Source: Lewinella sp. W8 (GTDB lineage Bacteria; Bacteroidota; Bacteroidia; Chitinophagales; Saprospiraceae). Taken from it: a stretch of 64,000 bases of DNA. The stretch lies in the NCBI RefSeq assembly GCF_004375085.3, contig NZ_SNAQ03000002.1:124001-188000 (forward strand). The letters are read 5' to 3'. Each line of letters starts with the position of its first letter. The stretch's first letter is position 1. The notes under the pieces were generated by a model. The model worked only from the letters and a program-made list of their open reading frames with translations, was not told the DNA's origin and did no database searches. This document shows positions 53,400 through 61,689 of this stretch, piece after piece. A program made the position numbers and the translations under genes.

Positions 53400-54830
53400 T
53401 TACGTTTCCCCGAAATCGAAATAGTCCCGGGCGTTACCGTAGCAGATATTTTCGACCAGTTTTCCGAGAAAGGGGACGTCGGCCGGTATCCTGCCGGCGG
53501 CGACGTCCTGCCCGAGCAGGTTGCAGAGCAGGCGCCGGAAGTATTCGTGCCGGGGGTAACTGAGGAAACTCCGGGAATCGGTCAGCATCCCCACGAAGGT
53601 GGACAGCAACCCCATGTTCGACAGCGTATTGAGCTGGTCACACATCCCGTCCCACTGATCGAGGAACCACCAGGCGGAGCCCCACTGCACTTTGCCCCGT
53701 ACGCCGCCGCCGGCAAAATTTCCGATCATCGTGGCGAAAACCGCGTTGTCTGCCGGATTGAGATTATACAGGATCGTTTTGGGCAGCTCATCCGTGTTGT
53801 CCAGGGTGTTGAGCAGGCGGCTTAGTCCCCGGGCCTGGGGGAAATTGCCGATGGAATCGAATCCGGTGTCGGGTCCCAGTTCCCGCAGCCCACGGTCGTT
53901 GTTGTTGCGCAGGGCGCCCAGGTGCAGCTGCATTACCCATCCACGACCGGCGTACATCCGTCCCAGGTCGAGGAGCAGGGTGAGGAGAAAGGTTTGGGCG
54001 CTGCGCGCAGGTGCCGGAGCCTCGGGTCGGGCCATGCGATCCCGGAACGTTTCGGCCGTGAGGGTCCGATCGTAGGGGACGTCAGGGATGTACTCCAGGC
54101 CGTGGTCGGCCACCGACCCTCCGAGGGCGGCGAAGAAGTCCATGCGTTTCTCGAGGGCCGCGAGCAGATCCTCGTAAGTGTTGATGGGGGTACCACTCAC
54201 TTCCGCCAGGGTCCGTACGTAGGTCAACCATCCGGGGGCGTTGATCTGCAGCGCCCGATCCGGGCGCCACCCGGGGAACATCTTTACCGGGCAATCTTTC
54301 TGCCCCAGCACCCGGTGGTGCTCCAGGTTATCAATGGGGTCATCGGTGGTACACACCACGCGGACGTTTTTACCCGCCAGGAGCCCCCACGTTCCCCCAT
54401 CGGGGCCCAACAGTATTTCTCCGGCCAGGTCATAGATGCGATCGGCATTGTCTTCGGTGAGGTATTCGTCGACGCCAAAGTATCGCTTCAGCTCCAGTTG
54501 GCTCCAGTGAAACAGTGGATTCCGCAGGGTATGGGGTAAGGTTCTGGCGTAGGCACGGAACTTTTCCCGCGGATCGGCATCACCGGTGATCAGGCTTTCG
54601 TCCACCCCGAACATCCGCATTGCCCGCCACTTGTAGTGGTCGCCAGCCAGCCAGGCGGCGTGGAGATTCGGGAAGTGGTGATCCTCCGCCAATTGACGGG
54701 GAATCAGGTGATTGTGGTAATCAATAATGGGCTGATCGACAGCATATTCATGGTAAAGTCTGCGGGCAACCTCCGTTTCGAGCAGCCAATCATCATGAAT
54801 CAAAGTGGAGTAATCAGAGACAGAAGCCAT
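53400..54830 (-). CDS. uxaC: glucuronate isomerase
   Basis: UxaC converts D-glucuronate to fructuronate (and galacturonate to tagaturonate), the first step of uronate breakdown. The 476-residue product has the metal site IDYHNHLIPRQLAEDHHF near residue 36, KWRAMRMFGVDE, GLEYIPDVPYD and GNFAGGGVRGKVQWGSAWW with MLTDSRSFLSYPRHEYFR near the C-terminus, as in characterised UxaC proteins. The stretch coding PAPARSAQ carries a GCACCTGCG repeat (54006-54014), suggesting a loop extension. No other uronate genes are in the window. A near-consensus TACCTTGG (54865-54872, minus) may be its -7 box. Confidence 0.95.
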   Translation of the reverse strand: MASVSDYSTLIHDDWLLETEVARRLYHEYAVDQPIIDYHNHLIPRQLAEDHHFPNLHAAWLAGDHYKWRAMRMFGVDESLITGDADPREKFRAYARTLPHTLRNPLFHWSQLELKRYFGVDEYLTEDNADRIYDLAGEILLGPDGGTWGLLAGKNVRVVCTTDDPIDNLEHHRVLGQKDCPVKMFPGWRPDRALQINAPGWLTYVRTLAEVSGTPINTYEDLLAALEKRMDFFAALGGSVADHGLEYIPDVPYDRTLTAETFRDRMARPEAPAPARSAQTFLLTLLLDLGRMYAGRGWVMQLHLGALRNNNDRGLRELGPDTGFDSIGNFPQARGLSRLLNTLDNTDELPKTILYNLNPADNAVFATMIGNFAGGGVRGKVQWGSAWWFLDQWDGMCDQLNTLSNMGLLSTFVGMLTDSRSFLSYPRHEYFRRLLCNLLGQDVAAGRIPADVPFLGKLVENICYGNARDYFDFGET

Positions 54831-54960
54831 TAAAACGGGTCAAAAAGTTAGTCGTAAGACGGACCCAAGGTAAACTCCCCCTGATTAATGTGGGGCATAT
54901 GCCCAAGACAGCAACTACCTTTAGTAGCCCACCCTCCGGAACTACCCAAACACCCTCCCG

Positions 54961-57771
54961 ATGAATTTTCGGTCCATCCTAATCAGTGGATTTTTGTTCT
55001 TGTTGTCTCTGAGCCTGACGGCACAGGAGGTTTGTGACAACGGCCTTGACGACGACGGAGACGGGCTGGTGGACCTCAATGACGCCGAAGACTGCGCCTG
55101 TGCGCTGCTCTCCCAGGTACCTTCCCTGCTCCCGAATCCGTCTTTCGAAGAGTTTGACGGAGACGCGGAGGGGTGCTTTTCCCAGCAATCCGATGGCTAT
55201 CCGGATCGGGTGGCCCAGGCGAACTGCCTGGCCGGCTGGCGGCAGGCCTCCAACGGCACCACCGATGCCTGGAACGCCTTCACTTTTTCCGGCTCTCCTC
55301 CCGTCTTTCCCGCCACCCTCCCCCAGCCCCTCCCCAGCGGGAGCAGTTGCGCCGGCATCTGGGTCGGCGTGAGTGAGACCAGTGGGCAGACGAACCCCGA
55401 CGGCAGCCCCATCGAATTCTATCGGGAATTCCTGGGGGCCTGCCTGGAAGATGACCAGCGAACGCAGGGGGGTGAAAACTACGTAGCGGAGTTTTTCGTC
55501 GGCTTCGTCGACGATGACGCACAGCCCACCCCGGAAGTCCGCTCTCCCACTCCGGTCGAACTGGCTCTCTACGGTATCCGAAACTGCGACCAGCTCTTTT
55601 TCCCCTCCGCCGACTGCCCCGAAAACGCCGGCGCCGAGGGTTGGGAGCTCCTGACCACCGTAACGGTCAACGGCGGCAGCGGCCGCTGGACGAAGGCCCG
55701 GATGACCTTTCAGTCCAACGGAGAATTTGCGGCCGTTGCCCTGGGCGGAAAGTGTGGTCAGGATCCCGGCGACCGGCCCGCCCGCTGGCGGAATTACTAC
55801 TTCATCGACGAGTTTCGCCTGAATACCGCCACGGCCTTCACCCAGGAGGTGGCCGGTCCGGTAGCCGTACGCGGGGTGACCGTTTGTGACGAGGACTTTG
55901 CCCTCATCGGGCCCAACCAGCTCAATGCCTCCTTTCAGTGGTACTTTGACGGGATCGCCATCCCCGGAGCAACCGACCGGATTTACCGCCCCGCACCCGC
56001 CGACCGCCAGGACGGCGACTATCGGTTAAGGACCACCACCGAAAACGGATGCGTGATCTCGGATCCGGTGCGGGTACAGCGCCCCATTCTGCCGGACTTC
56101 TTTGCGGATTCCGTGGCCATCTGCAACGATTCCGTGACCATCTTTCCGGACTTCAACGTCCTCAACGCCGAATTTCTCTGGGACGACGGAAGCACCGAGC
56201 CCCGCAGGGACGTCTTCTCGCCCGGGGAATATGCCGTTACCATCACGGCCGCCTGTCTTATCCGCGAAGAACGCTTCGTGGTGGTGGACTCTCTATCCTC
56301 CACCTTTCGGGTGAACCTGGACCGCGAGCCCGTCTGCCCCGGCGATACGGTAAACATCGACGTCAGCTCCAACTGGGACATCAGTTTTGCCCTGATCACA
56401 AACGAAAGGGGCTTCTCCTACCCCTACGACGCCGAAACCAATTCCTACGCCGTTCCCATTGACACGGCACGGACCGTATACATCACCTACCGGGATGGCT
56501 GCGGGGACGTCATTCAACCCTATCCCCTGCCGTTCGGAAGCGAGCTTAACCTTGACGCCACCCTGGTGCAGCCCAACTGCCAACGCCCACTGGGCAGCAT
56601 CTCCCTGGATATTCAGCCACAACTACCCGGTCTGGCCATTACCTGGACCGACGAGAACGGGCAGGTCATCGGCACCCAGCAAACGCAGATTAACGACCTA
56701 CTGCCGGGCACCTACACCGTCAACCTTTCGGACGGAATCAACTGCGACCTCAACCAGAGCTTCCTCCTGGCGTTCGAAGGAGATTTTTCGGCGGCGGTGA
56801 ATCTGCAGCCGGAAAACTGCACCCTTACCTCCACTGCGGTCGCCGACCTGACCAACGGCACCCCACCTTTCACCTATCGGTGGCAAGACGCCGACGGTAC
56901 GCCCCTCGGAGGGAACGAGGCCCGGTTGAGCAACCTCCTTCCGGGAGATTATTCCCTGACGGTAGAAGACGGAGCCGGTTGCCGGCTTCCGGTTGCCTTC
57001 AGCGTTCCCGGTCGCTCCTTACTTGCGGCGGGGACGCCAACGGTCGTGGTGGACTGTACGGTAGGTGGTGGCAACCTGACGGCCACCGCGGCGGCGGGGG
57101 CGCCCCCCTATCAGTTCTCCCTGGATGGCGAGCGTTTTCAGGACAGTAACGTCTTCAACGCCCTGCCGACCGGCAGCTACCGGGTATGGGTGAGGGACGC
57201 GAACGGTTGCCTGGCCCGGAGTGAGGCCGTGGAACTGGGGTTACCCGTGGAGTTGTCGCTGGCTCTCCCGGTCAGCTACGCCACGTCACTGGGGGACTCC
57301 GTGAGGCTGCGGTCACAAGTCAGTCCGACGACGGCCAGCACGGTATTCTCCTGGTCACCGGCGTCCGGATTATCCTGTACGGACTGCCCCTCTCCCACCT
57401 CAAGGCCCACCGCCACTACGGAGTATACCCTGACGGTTTCCTCCCCGGAGGCATGCCCCACCAGCATTACCACTACCGTGGAGGTTGATCGCCGATCGAA
57501 GGTGTACTTTCCCACCGCCTTTTCTCCTAATGGGGACGGCATTAACGATCGTTTTTGGTTGTTTCCGGACAACAGCGTCGCGGGGGTAGCGCAAATTCAG
57601 GTCTACGATCGCTGGGGCAAACTGGTGTGGGAAGCCGCCGCCAACGAGGGCTGGGACGGTACGGCCAACGGCGAGCCGGTTGGGGCCGGGACCTACGTGT
57701 ACGCCGGCACACTACTGCTCGTAGACGGCCGCTCGGTGCGTTTTGCCGGCACCCTGGTGCTGCTCCGGTGA
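54961..57771 (+). CDS. T9SS type-B sorted surface adhesin with SprB-like repeats
   Basis: A 936-residue exported protein: signal MNFRSILISGFLFLLSLSL, ending LTAQ, then a calcium-loop motif CDNGLDDDGDGLVDLNDAED. The middle has a carbohydrate-binding/lectin-like region (LPNPSFEEFDG, CAGIWVGVSE, EFYREFLG) followed by Ig-like modules and three SprB-type units (LLPGTYTVNLSDGINC, LLPGDYSLTVEDGAGC, LPTGSYRVWVRDANGC; about 600-760). The C-terminus VYFPTAFSPNGDGINDRFWL through VYDRWGKLVWE is the gliding-motility-associated type-B T9SS sorting domain. Likely surface adhesion. It converges on the DUF2892 operon. Confidence 0.9.
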   Translation: MNFRSILISGFLFLLSLSLTAQEVCDNGLDDDGDGLVDLNDAEDCACALLSQVPSLLPNPSFEEFDGDAEGCFSQQSDGYPDRVAQANCLAGWRQASNGTTDAWNAFTFSGSPPVFPATLPQPLPSGSSCAGIWVGVSETSGQTNPDGSPIEFYREFLGACLEDDQRTQGGENYVAEFFVGFVDDDAQPTPEVRSPTPVELALYGIRNCDQLFFPSADCPENAGAEGWELLTTVTVNGGSGRWTKARMTFQSNGEFAAVALGGKCGQDPGDRPARWRNYYFIDEFRLNTATAFTQEVAGPVAVRGVTVCDEDFALIGPNQLNASFQWYFDGIAIPGATDRIYRPAPADRQDGDYRLRTTTENGCVISDPVRVQRPILPDFFADSVAICNDSVTIFPDFNVLNAEFLWDDGSTEPRRDVFSPGEYAVTITAACLIREERFVVVDSLSSTFRVNLDREPVCPGDTVNIDVSSNWDISFALITNERGFSYPYDAETNSYAVPIDTARTVYITYRDGCGDVIQPYPLPFGSELNLDATLVQPNCQRPLGSISLDIQPQLPGLAITWTDENGQVIGTQQTQINDLLPGTYTVNLSDGINCDLNQSFLLAFEGDFSAAVNLQPENCTLTSTAVADLTNGTPPFTYRWQDADGTPLGGNEARLSNLLPGDYSLTVEDGAGCRLPVAFSVPGRSLLAAGTPTVVVDCTVGGGNLTATAAAGAPPYQFSLDGERFQDSNVFNALPTGSYRVWVRDANGCLARSEAVELGLPVELSLALPVSYATSLGDSVRLRSQVSPTTASTVFSWSPASGLSCTDCPSPTSRPTATTEYTLTVSSPEACPTSITTTVEVDRRSKVYFPTAFSPNGDGINDRFWLFPDNSVAGVAQIQVYDRWGKLVWEAAANEGWDGTANGEPVGAGTYVYAGTLLLVDGRSVRFAGTLVLLR

Positions 57772-58001
57772 GTGGCATCAGGTGCACTCTCCACCCCGCG
57801 CAGCATCGTTGCGCTGGCTGGCGCGCCGGGGTTCCCCCGGCCGGTTTCCCGGTACGTGGCACCTGCGTCCGCGCCAAAAAGTAAGCGCTTGCTTGCCAGA
57901 AAAGTGACCCCGTTCTTCGCGCTTCCTCCCAGAATCTCCCAAAAGAAAGCCCGGAATGATGGTTGGTCACTCCGGGCTAATGTCCTTGAAGGTTACTGTT
58001 T
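57772..58001. repeat. repeat-bearing convergent intergenic region
   Basis: Holds a hairpin CCGGGG/CCCCGG (57826-57840), a plus-strand repeat copy (57859-57875, identical over 17 bp to the 17010-17051 copy), and the terminator at 57941-57978. No gene recognised. Confidence 0.65.
57941..57978 (-). terminator. intrinsic terminator of the DUF2892 operon
   Basis: Arms AGCCCGGA (57948-57955) and TCCGGGCT (57971-57978), 15-nt loop, followed on minus by TTCTTTT. It lies 23 bp after the DUF2892 stop. Confidence 0.7.
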
Positions 58002-58220
58002 TTATTCCTTGTCCGCCGGTTTCACCTTACAGGTGTTCACGCCCAGCAGGCTGTACAGTGGGCAGGTGCCCATCAAGCTGGTCAGGAGGAAGATGCCGGC
58101 AACAACCAGCAGGAAAATTCCTAACGTACCGGTTACGGTGCCCGTGAAGTACAGGGCCAAAAATGCTACCGCGAGCAGCGGCCGAATCAGGCGGTCTGCC
58201 TTTCCCATATTAGTGGTCAT
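58002..58220 (-). CDS. DUF2892 (YgaP-type) inner membrane protein
   Basis: A 72-residue protein with two membrane helices (LIRPLLAVAFLALYFTGTV and LGIFLLVVAGIFLLTSLMG) and the family ending GTCPLYSLLGVNTCK, including two cysteines. DUF2892 domains often accompany rhodanese or sulfur/redox genes. Its ATG overlaps the stop of the upstream small gene in an ATGA arrangement, so the two are translationally coupled; the pair faces away from a Crp/Fnr regulator across a palindrome. Confidence 0.87.
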   Translation of the reverse strand: MTTNMGKADRLIRPLLAVAFLALYFTGTVTGTLGIFLLVVAGIFLLTSLMGTCPLYSLLGVNTCKVKPADKE

Positions 58221-58339
58221 GATCCAATGGTTTTGGTAAAGAATTCAATAACGAGGGCGATCCAATAAGCGATTCCGAAACAGGCGGCGCAGCCCAGCAA
58301 CAACTTTTGCCAGGTTGGCCAATCTTCTAGGTATTTCAT
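58217..58339 (-). CDS. 40-residue single-span membrane protein
   Basis: From the ATG at 58339 the product begins MKYLEDWPTWQKLLLG and contains one hydrophobic helix CAACFGIAYWIALVIEFF, then TKTIGS. A purine-rich GAGAGA lies before the ATG. Overlaps the DUF2892 start by 4 bp. No family recognised; a partner of the DUF2892 protein is the natural inference. The frame is open further upstream, but that would cross the palindrome. Confidence 0.6.
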   Translation of the reverse strand: MKYLEDWPTWQKLLLGCAACFGIAYWIALVIEFFTKTIGS

Positions 58340-58394
58340 CGGACTCTCTCGATTAATAACGGGATAAAGTTGACGTTCCGGGCAATCATGCTGC

Positions 58395-58408
58395 GTAACA
58401 TCAGTTAC
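58395..58408. promoter_or_regulatory. 14-bp palindrome, candidate Crp/Fnr-family operator
   Basis: GTAAC-ATCA-GTTAC, perfect 5-bp arms with 4-nt spacer, 8 bp before the regulator ATG (58417) and about 55 bp before the divergent small-membrane-protein ATG. Position and symmetry fit autoregulation plus control of the DUF2892 pair. Confidence 0.5.
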
Positions 58409-58416
58409 ATTAGTCA

Positions 58417-59052
58417 ATGAATTTATCGCACGCCTACTTACAACGGTTCTTTCCCCGGCTAACCGATGGTGCCGTTCGGGAAGATATTTTGCGAGTAGGG
58501 TTCCTCCAGCAAGTGGAAGCAGGTGCGGTCATTTTGCGGGAAGAGCAGCACATTGATTTCGTTCCCCTCATTGCCCGGGGAGGCGTCAAGGTGTCGATGC
58601 AGACCCGAAACGGAAAGCACCTCTTTCTGTACTTCATCCGGCCGGGAGAAACCTGCACCATGACTTTGTCGTCCTGTATCCGGCGCGAAATCAGCCGCGT
58701 AGTGGCTACTTCCATCACCGATACCGACGTCGTGCTGATACCCGCGCAGCGAATATACGACTATACCCGCCATTACCCGGGTTGGAACGATTACGTACTG
58801 GAGGCCTACCGTGAAAAATTCGATTCCATTCTTGATGGATTTGAACAGCTCGCCTCCACGCCTTTCGACCAACGGGTGATGAATTACCTGGAGCACATGG
58901 CCGCCATGCTGGAGAGCAGGGAGCTACTGGTCTCCCACGCCACGCTGGCCGAGGACCTGGGGGCTTCCCGGGTGGGAATATCCCGGGTACTCAAGGGGCT
59001 GGAGCGGGCCGGCAAACTTCGCCTTGGCCGCGAGCGGATCAGCCTGCGTTGA
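58417..59052 (+). CDS. Crp/Fnr family transcriptional regulator
   Basis: A 211-residue regulator: N-terminal effector barrel (about 15-120, VEAGAVILREEQHIDFVPLI, FLYFIRPGETCTMTLSSCI), dimer helix, and a C-terminal winged HTH with SHATLAEDLGASRVGISRVLKGLERAG. The barrel lacks the canonical cAMP-binding R-S/T pair; cysteines sit at CTMTLSSC (about 87-94), in a place reminiscent of redox- or sulfide-sensing members of the family, though this is inference. Divergent from the DUF2892 pair. Its end overlaps the convergent Gfo/Idh/MocA gene by 14 bp. Confidence 0.88.
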   Translation: MNLSHAYLQRFFPRLTDGAVREDILRVGFLQQVEAGAVILREEQHIDFVPLIARGGVKVSMQTRNGKHLFLYFIRPGETCTMTLSSCIRREISRVVATSITDTDVVLIPAQRIYDYTRHYPGWNDYVLEAYREKFDSILDGFEQLASTPFDQRVMNYLEHMAAMLESRELLVSHATLAEDLGASRVGISRVLKGLERAGKLRLGRERISLR

Positions 59053-60187
59053 TGGCCACGCGTTGACCGGTTTCCGCACTTTCGATGATGGCCCGAATGA
59101 TGGCCACGTCCGTTTTCCCCATGGCCCCGGTAGCCCGGACCGGCGTACCGTTCAAAATGGCCAGGGCATCGGCGTCCATCTGCAGCGACTGCTGGTTGGG
59201 GACGGGTGGGCCCAAAACTTTTCCGTCACTCGTTTTTCCCTGGACGCCAGTATAGGTTTGCATCGGGCTGACCTCATACCACCCCCGCTCCGCTTCGATG
59301 CGCAACAGGTTCACGTTTTCCACCGTACTGGTTTTACCCTCGGCGATCAGGCCGCCGGGGAATTCGAGCGTATAGGTGGTGGTCAGGTCTACGCCATTGG
59401 GGCCATCCATCCGGTCCTGGCTGGCCTGCAGCACGGCCACGGGGTCCATCTGGGTGCCGTAGCGTAGGCCATTGACGGTGTAGACCCCCATATCGTAGAG
59501 GGCGCCGCCGCCCATATCACGCTGGCCGCGCCAGTAGTCCCGGGGCGGCGGATTACCTCCGTACCCGGCGTAGGCCGTAGCGGCGGTCAGTTCTCCGTAG
59601 GCCCGCTCTTTGGTAAAATTGATCAGCTGCCGGGTGTTGGGTTCGTGCAGCATCCGGTAGCCAATGGCCAGCATCACACCGGCTTCCTCGCAGGCGTCGA
59701 TGATGTCCTGGCACTCCGCGGGGTTCATGGCCATCGGCTTTTCGCACCAGACGTGCTTCCCGGTCCGGGCGGCCCGGACGGAGAAATCACGGTGGGTGGC
59801 CGTGGGGGTAATGACGTAGATAACGTCGATATCGTCGTTATCGGCGATCTCCTCCATAGTGTCGTAGGTATAGACATTTTCGTCCCTGATCCCGTACTGC
59901 TCCTGCCACTGGGGGAGTTTCTCCGGACTACCGGTGATGAGTCCCCGCAGTTCACAGTGCTCGGTGAGTTGGAGGGCGGGGGCGATTTGGCCGCGGGCGT
60001 AGCCACCGAGCCCGAGGATGGCCACGCCTACCTTCCGGTTCTTGTCGGAGGTGGGCGCGGTCGCAGGTGCCGCGTTGGGGTTGGTGTTGCGCTGGCCGCA
60101 GGCCAGCATGGCCGGGGTGAGGATCAGCCCCGCCGCCGCGGCGGCGGACTGGCGGAGGAAGCGCCGCCTTTCGTTTTGGTTTTTCAT
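59039..60187 (-). CDS. Tat-exported Gfo/Idh/MocA oxidoreductase (glucose-fructose oxidoreductase-like)
   Basis: A 382-residue protein with a twin-arginine signal (NERRRFLRQSAAAAAGLIL) and a cysteine after LTPAMLAC, allowing lipidation. A linker rich in Ala/Pro/Thr follows, partly encoded by a GCACCTGCG repeat (60062-60070). The Rossmann domain has VGVAILGLGGYARGQIAPAL and VIYVITPTATHRDFSV; the active-site signature is VWCEKPMAMNP; MLAIGYRMLHEPNTRQ and YRGQRDMGGGALYDMGVY-like segments complete the glucose-fructose oxidoreductase-type fold. A second periplasmic sugar dehydrogenase beside 49691-51034. Confidence 0.88.
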   Translation of the reverse strand: MKNQNERRRFLRQSAAAAAGLILTPAMLACGQRNTNPNAAPATAPTSDKNRKVGVAILGLGGYARGQIAPALQLTEHCELRGLITGSPEKLPQWQEQYGIRDENVYTYDTMEEIADNDDIDVIYVITPTATHRDFSVRAARTGKHVWCEKPMAMNPAECQDIIDACEEAGVMLAIGYRMLHEPNTRQLINFTKERAYGELTAATAYAGYGGNPPPRDYWRGQRDMGGGALYDMGVYTVNGLRYGTQMDPVAVLQASQDRMDGPNGVDLTTTYTLEFPGGLIAEGKTSTVENVNLLRIEAERGWYEVSPMQTYTGVQGKTSDGKVLGPPVPNQQSLQMDADALAILNGTPVRATGAMGKTDVAIIRAIIESAETGQRVAINAG

Positions 60188-60281
60188 GTTGGTTGCTTGA
60201 GCGTTGACGGAGAAGGTTACGGTAAGGTAGTGAACCCAAGTAAACTAAGTGGAGGTAGCAAGTACTTGTTCACCGGGCAGC

Positions 60282-61184
60282 CTATAAGTTCCTTACGATT
60301 TCCAGCAGGGCCCGGCGCAGCAGGTTCTCTTCTTTCCGGAAGTCTGCGTCGGAGATCACCCCGTCGGCGCTGTCCCGGACCAGGGCATTCCAGCGCCCCC
60401 GCCAGCCGCTCAAGTCTTCGCCGGTCTTTGCCAGCAGTTCAAAGGCTTTGCCGAAATCATTGTGCACCAGGGCGTCCTGCGCATCCTCCTTGAGTCGTTG
60501 CAGGTCTTCGCGTACCGGCGTCACCACGGTCGGCGCCCGTCCTACCGCGCCGGCCGATACGGGGGGCGCTTGCTTCCGATCCTGAACCTTCCAGTAATTG
60601 AGTACCGCTCGTGTCCCCCGGTCGGCAACGGTCAGGGGAGGATCCTCCAGGGGACAACCCTTGACCATGACCACCGAACCGTAGAAAGCCACCCAAAACG
60701 ATCCCTTCGTTTTCAGGGTAATGTCGCGCTCCAGCACGTGTTGCAGCGGTCGCAGGGTGGTAATCAGGTTGTTCGAAATATCCACGTACTTCAAGTACTT
60801 GCACTCCCTGAGCATACCAATATCTCCGATATGGTTATCCCGGACATCGAGGGATTCCAGCCCCTTCATGTTTCCCACGACGCTGATATCCTTGATCCGG
60901 CAGTGGTTGATCGAAAGGTACTTGAGGTTGACCAACTGCGCCAAAGGAGTAGTATCCCGAATGGGGTTACTGCCACAGGTCAGGCTACGCAAACCGGTCA
61001 TGCCGGCGATCGGGTTGAGGTCCTTGATCCCCGTATCGTGCAGTTCGAGCTTTTCCAACTTCTTCAGGCGGGTGATCTCCGGGGGGATTTCGCCGATCTT
61101 TTCGAAGGACAGGGTCAGCACGGTGGTCTCCGCTACCTTACTATTCAGAATTTTTTGGCGGGCCTTTTCGTAGGCTTCGTTCAT
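60282..61184 (-). CDS. leucine-rich repeat protein with ROCO-like linker and C-terminal EAD-like domain
   Basis: A 300-residue cytosolic protein. Residues 20-150 hold about six bacterial LRRs (IPPEITRLKKLEKLELHDTG, LTCGSNPIRDTTPLAQL, LESLDVRDNHIGDI). Residues 165-205 (VVMVKGCPLEDPPLTVADRG, then TRAVLNYWKV) match the linker that joins LRRs to the Roc GTPase in ROCO proteins, but no GTPase follows. Residues 226-300 instead form a short helical domain ending DGVISDADFRKEENLLRRAL, LEIVRNL, which resembles effector-associated domains (EAD11-like) of bacterial conflict systems. A sensor/adaptor role is inferred. Last gene of a minus-strand run after three small membrane proteins. Confidence 0.65.
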   Translation of the reverse strand: MNEAYEKARQKILNSKVAETTVLTLSFEKIGEIPPEITRLKKLEKLELHDTGIKDLNPIAGMTGLRSLTCGSNPIRDTTPLAQLVNLKYLSINHCRIKDISVVGNMKGLESLDVRDNHIGDIGMLRECKYLKYVDISNNLITTLRPLQHVLERDITLKTKGSFWVAFYGSVVMVKGCPLEDPPLTVADRGTRAVLNYWKVQDRKQAPPVSAGAVGRAPTVVTPVREDLQRLKEDAQDALVHNDFGKAFELLAKTGEDLSGWRGRWNALVRDSADGVISDADFRKEENLLRRALLEIVRNL

Positions 61185-61245
61185 GGTGTGCGCTGGTCGG
61201 TTATTCGGTGTATCGGGGTAACGACCAGGGGAAGATAGCTATTTC

Positions 61246-61431
61246 CTACTTCACCCGATTACGCAGCAACAGGGCCAGTCCGAGACAGAGCACGATGAGT
61301 CCGAGATTATACAACCAGGGAAGTTCGCCCCCCATCACGCCGTACTTCAGCCCGAAGTACGCTCCGAAGTAGACCAGCGTCATGATGATGAAAAGTCCCG
61401 CTGATGGTTTATCCTTCTGGATGGGTTCCAT
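61246..61431 (-). CDS. small two-span membrane protein
   Basis: A 61-residue protein with two helices (AGLFIIMTLVYFGAYFGLKYG and LYNLGLIVLCLGLALLL). The stretch YFGLKYGVMGGE parallels YFVVKYAIVGSE in the upstream neighbour, so the two look like diverged duplicates. Its start overlaps the upstream gene's end by 23 bp. Function unknown. Confidence 0.65.
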   Translation of the reverse strand: MEPIQKDKPSAGLFIIMTLVYFGAYFGLKYGVMGGELPWLYNLGLIVLCLGLALLLRNRVK

Positions 61432-61645
61432 TATTGTCTTCGTTTTTACGTGGTCGGAATTGCTTACGGTACTGCCAAAGGGCGACTTCCGCCAGGATCA
61501 CCGCCCCGAGTAACATGAGGTTCTGCCGTCCGGTCATGGCCTCCGACCCGACAATGGCGTACTTCACCACGAAGTAGGCCACGATGGGTAGCCAACCTAC
61601 GATGCCCAGCCAGGGCGGTGCTTGTTTTGGGGAATGATTGTCCAT
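61409..61645 (-). CDS. small two-span membrane protein, paralogue of neighbour
   Basis: From the ATG at 61645 (MDNHSPKQAPPWLGIVGW) the 78-residue product has two membrane helices (IVGWLPIVAYFVVKYAIV and LMLLGAVILAEVALWQY) and a basic, then acidic tail FRPRKNEDNNGTHPEG. The VKYAIVGSEA segment resembles that of 61246-61431. Overlap with the downstream gene suggests coupled translation. The frame extends upstream but without homology. Confidence 0.65.
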   Translation of the reverse strand: MDNHSPKQAPPWLGIVGWLPIVAYFVVKYAIVGSEAMTGRQNLMLLGAVILAEVALWQYRKQFRPRKNEDNNGTHPEG

Positions 61646-61689
61646 ACGGCTAAGGTACGGCAGCCCGCCGAGAGTATTCGGGGATGCAC

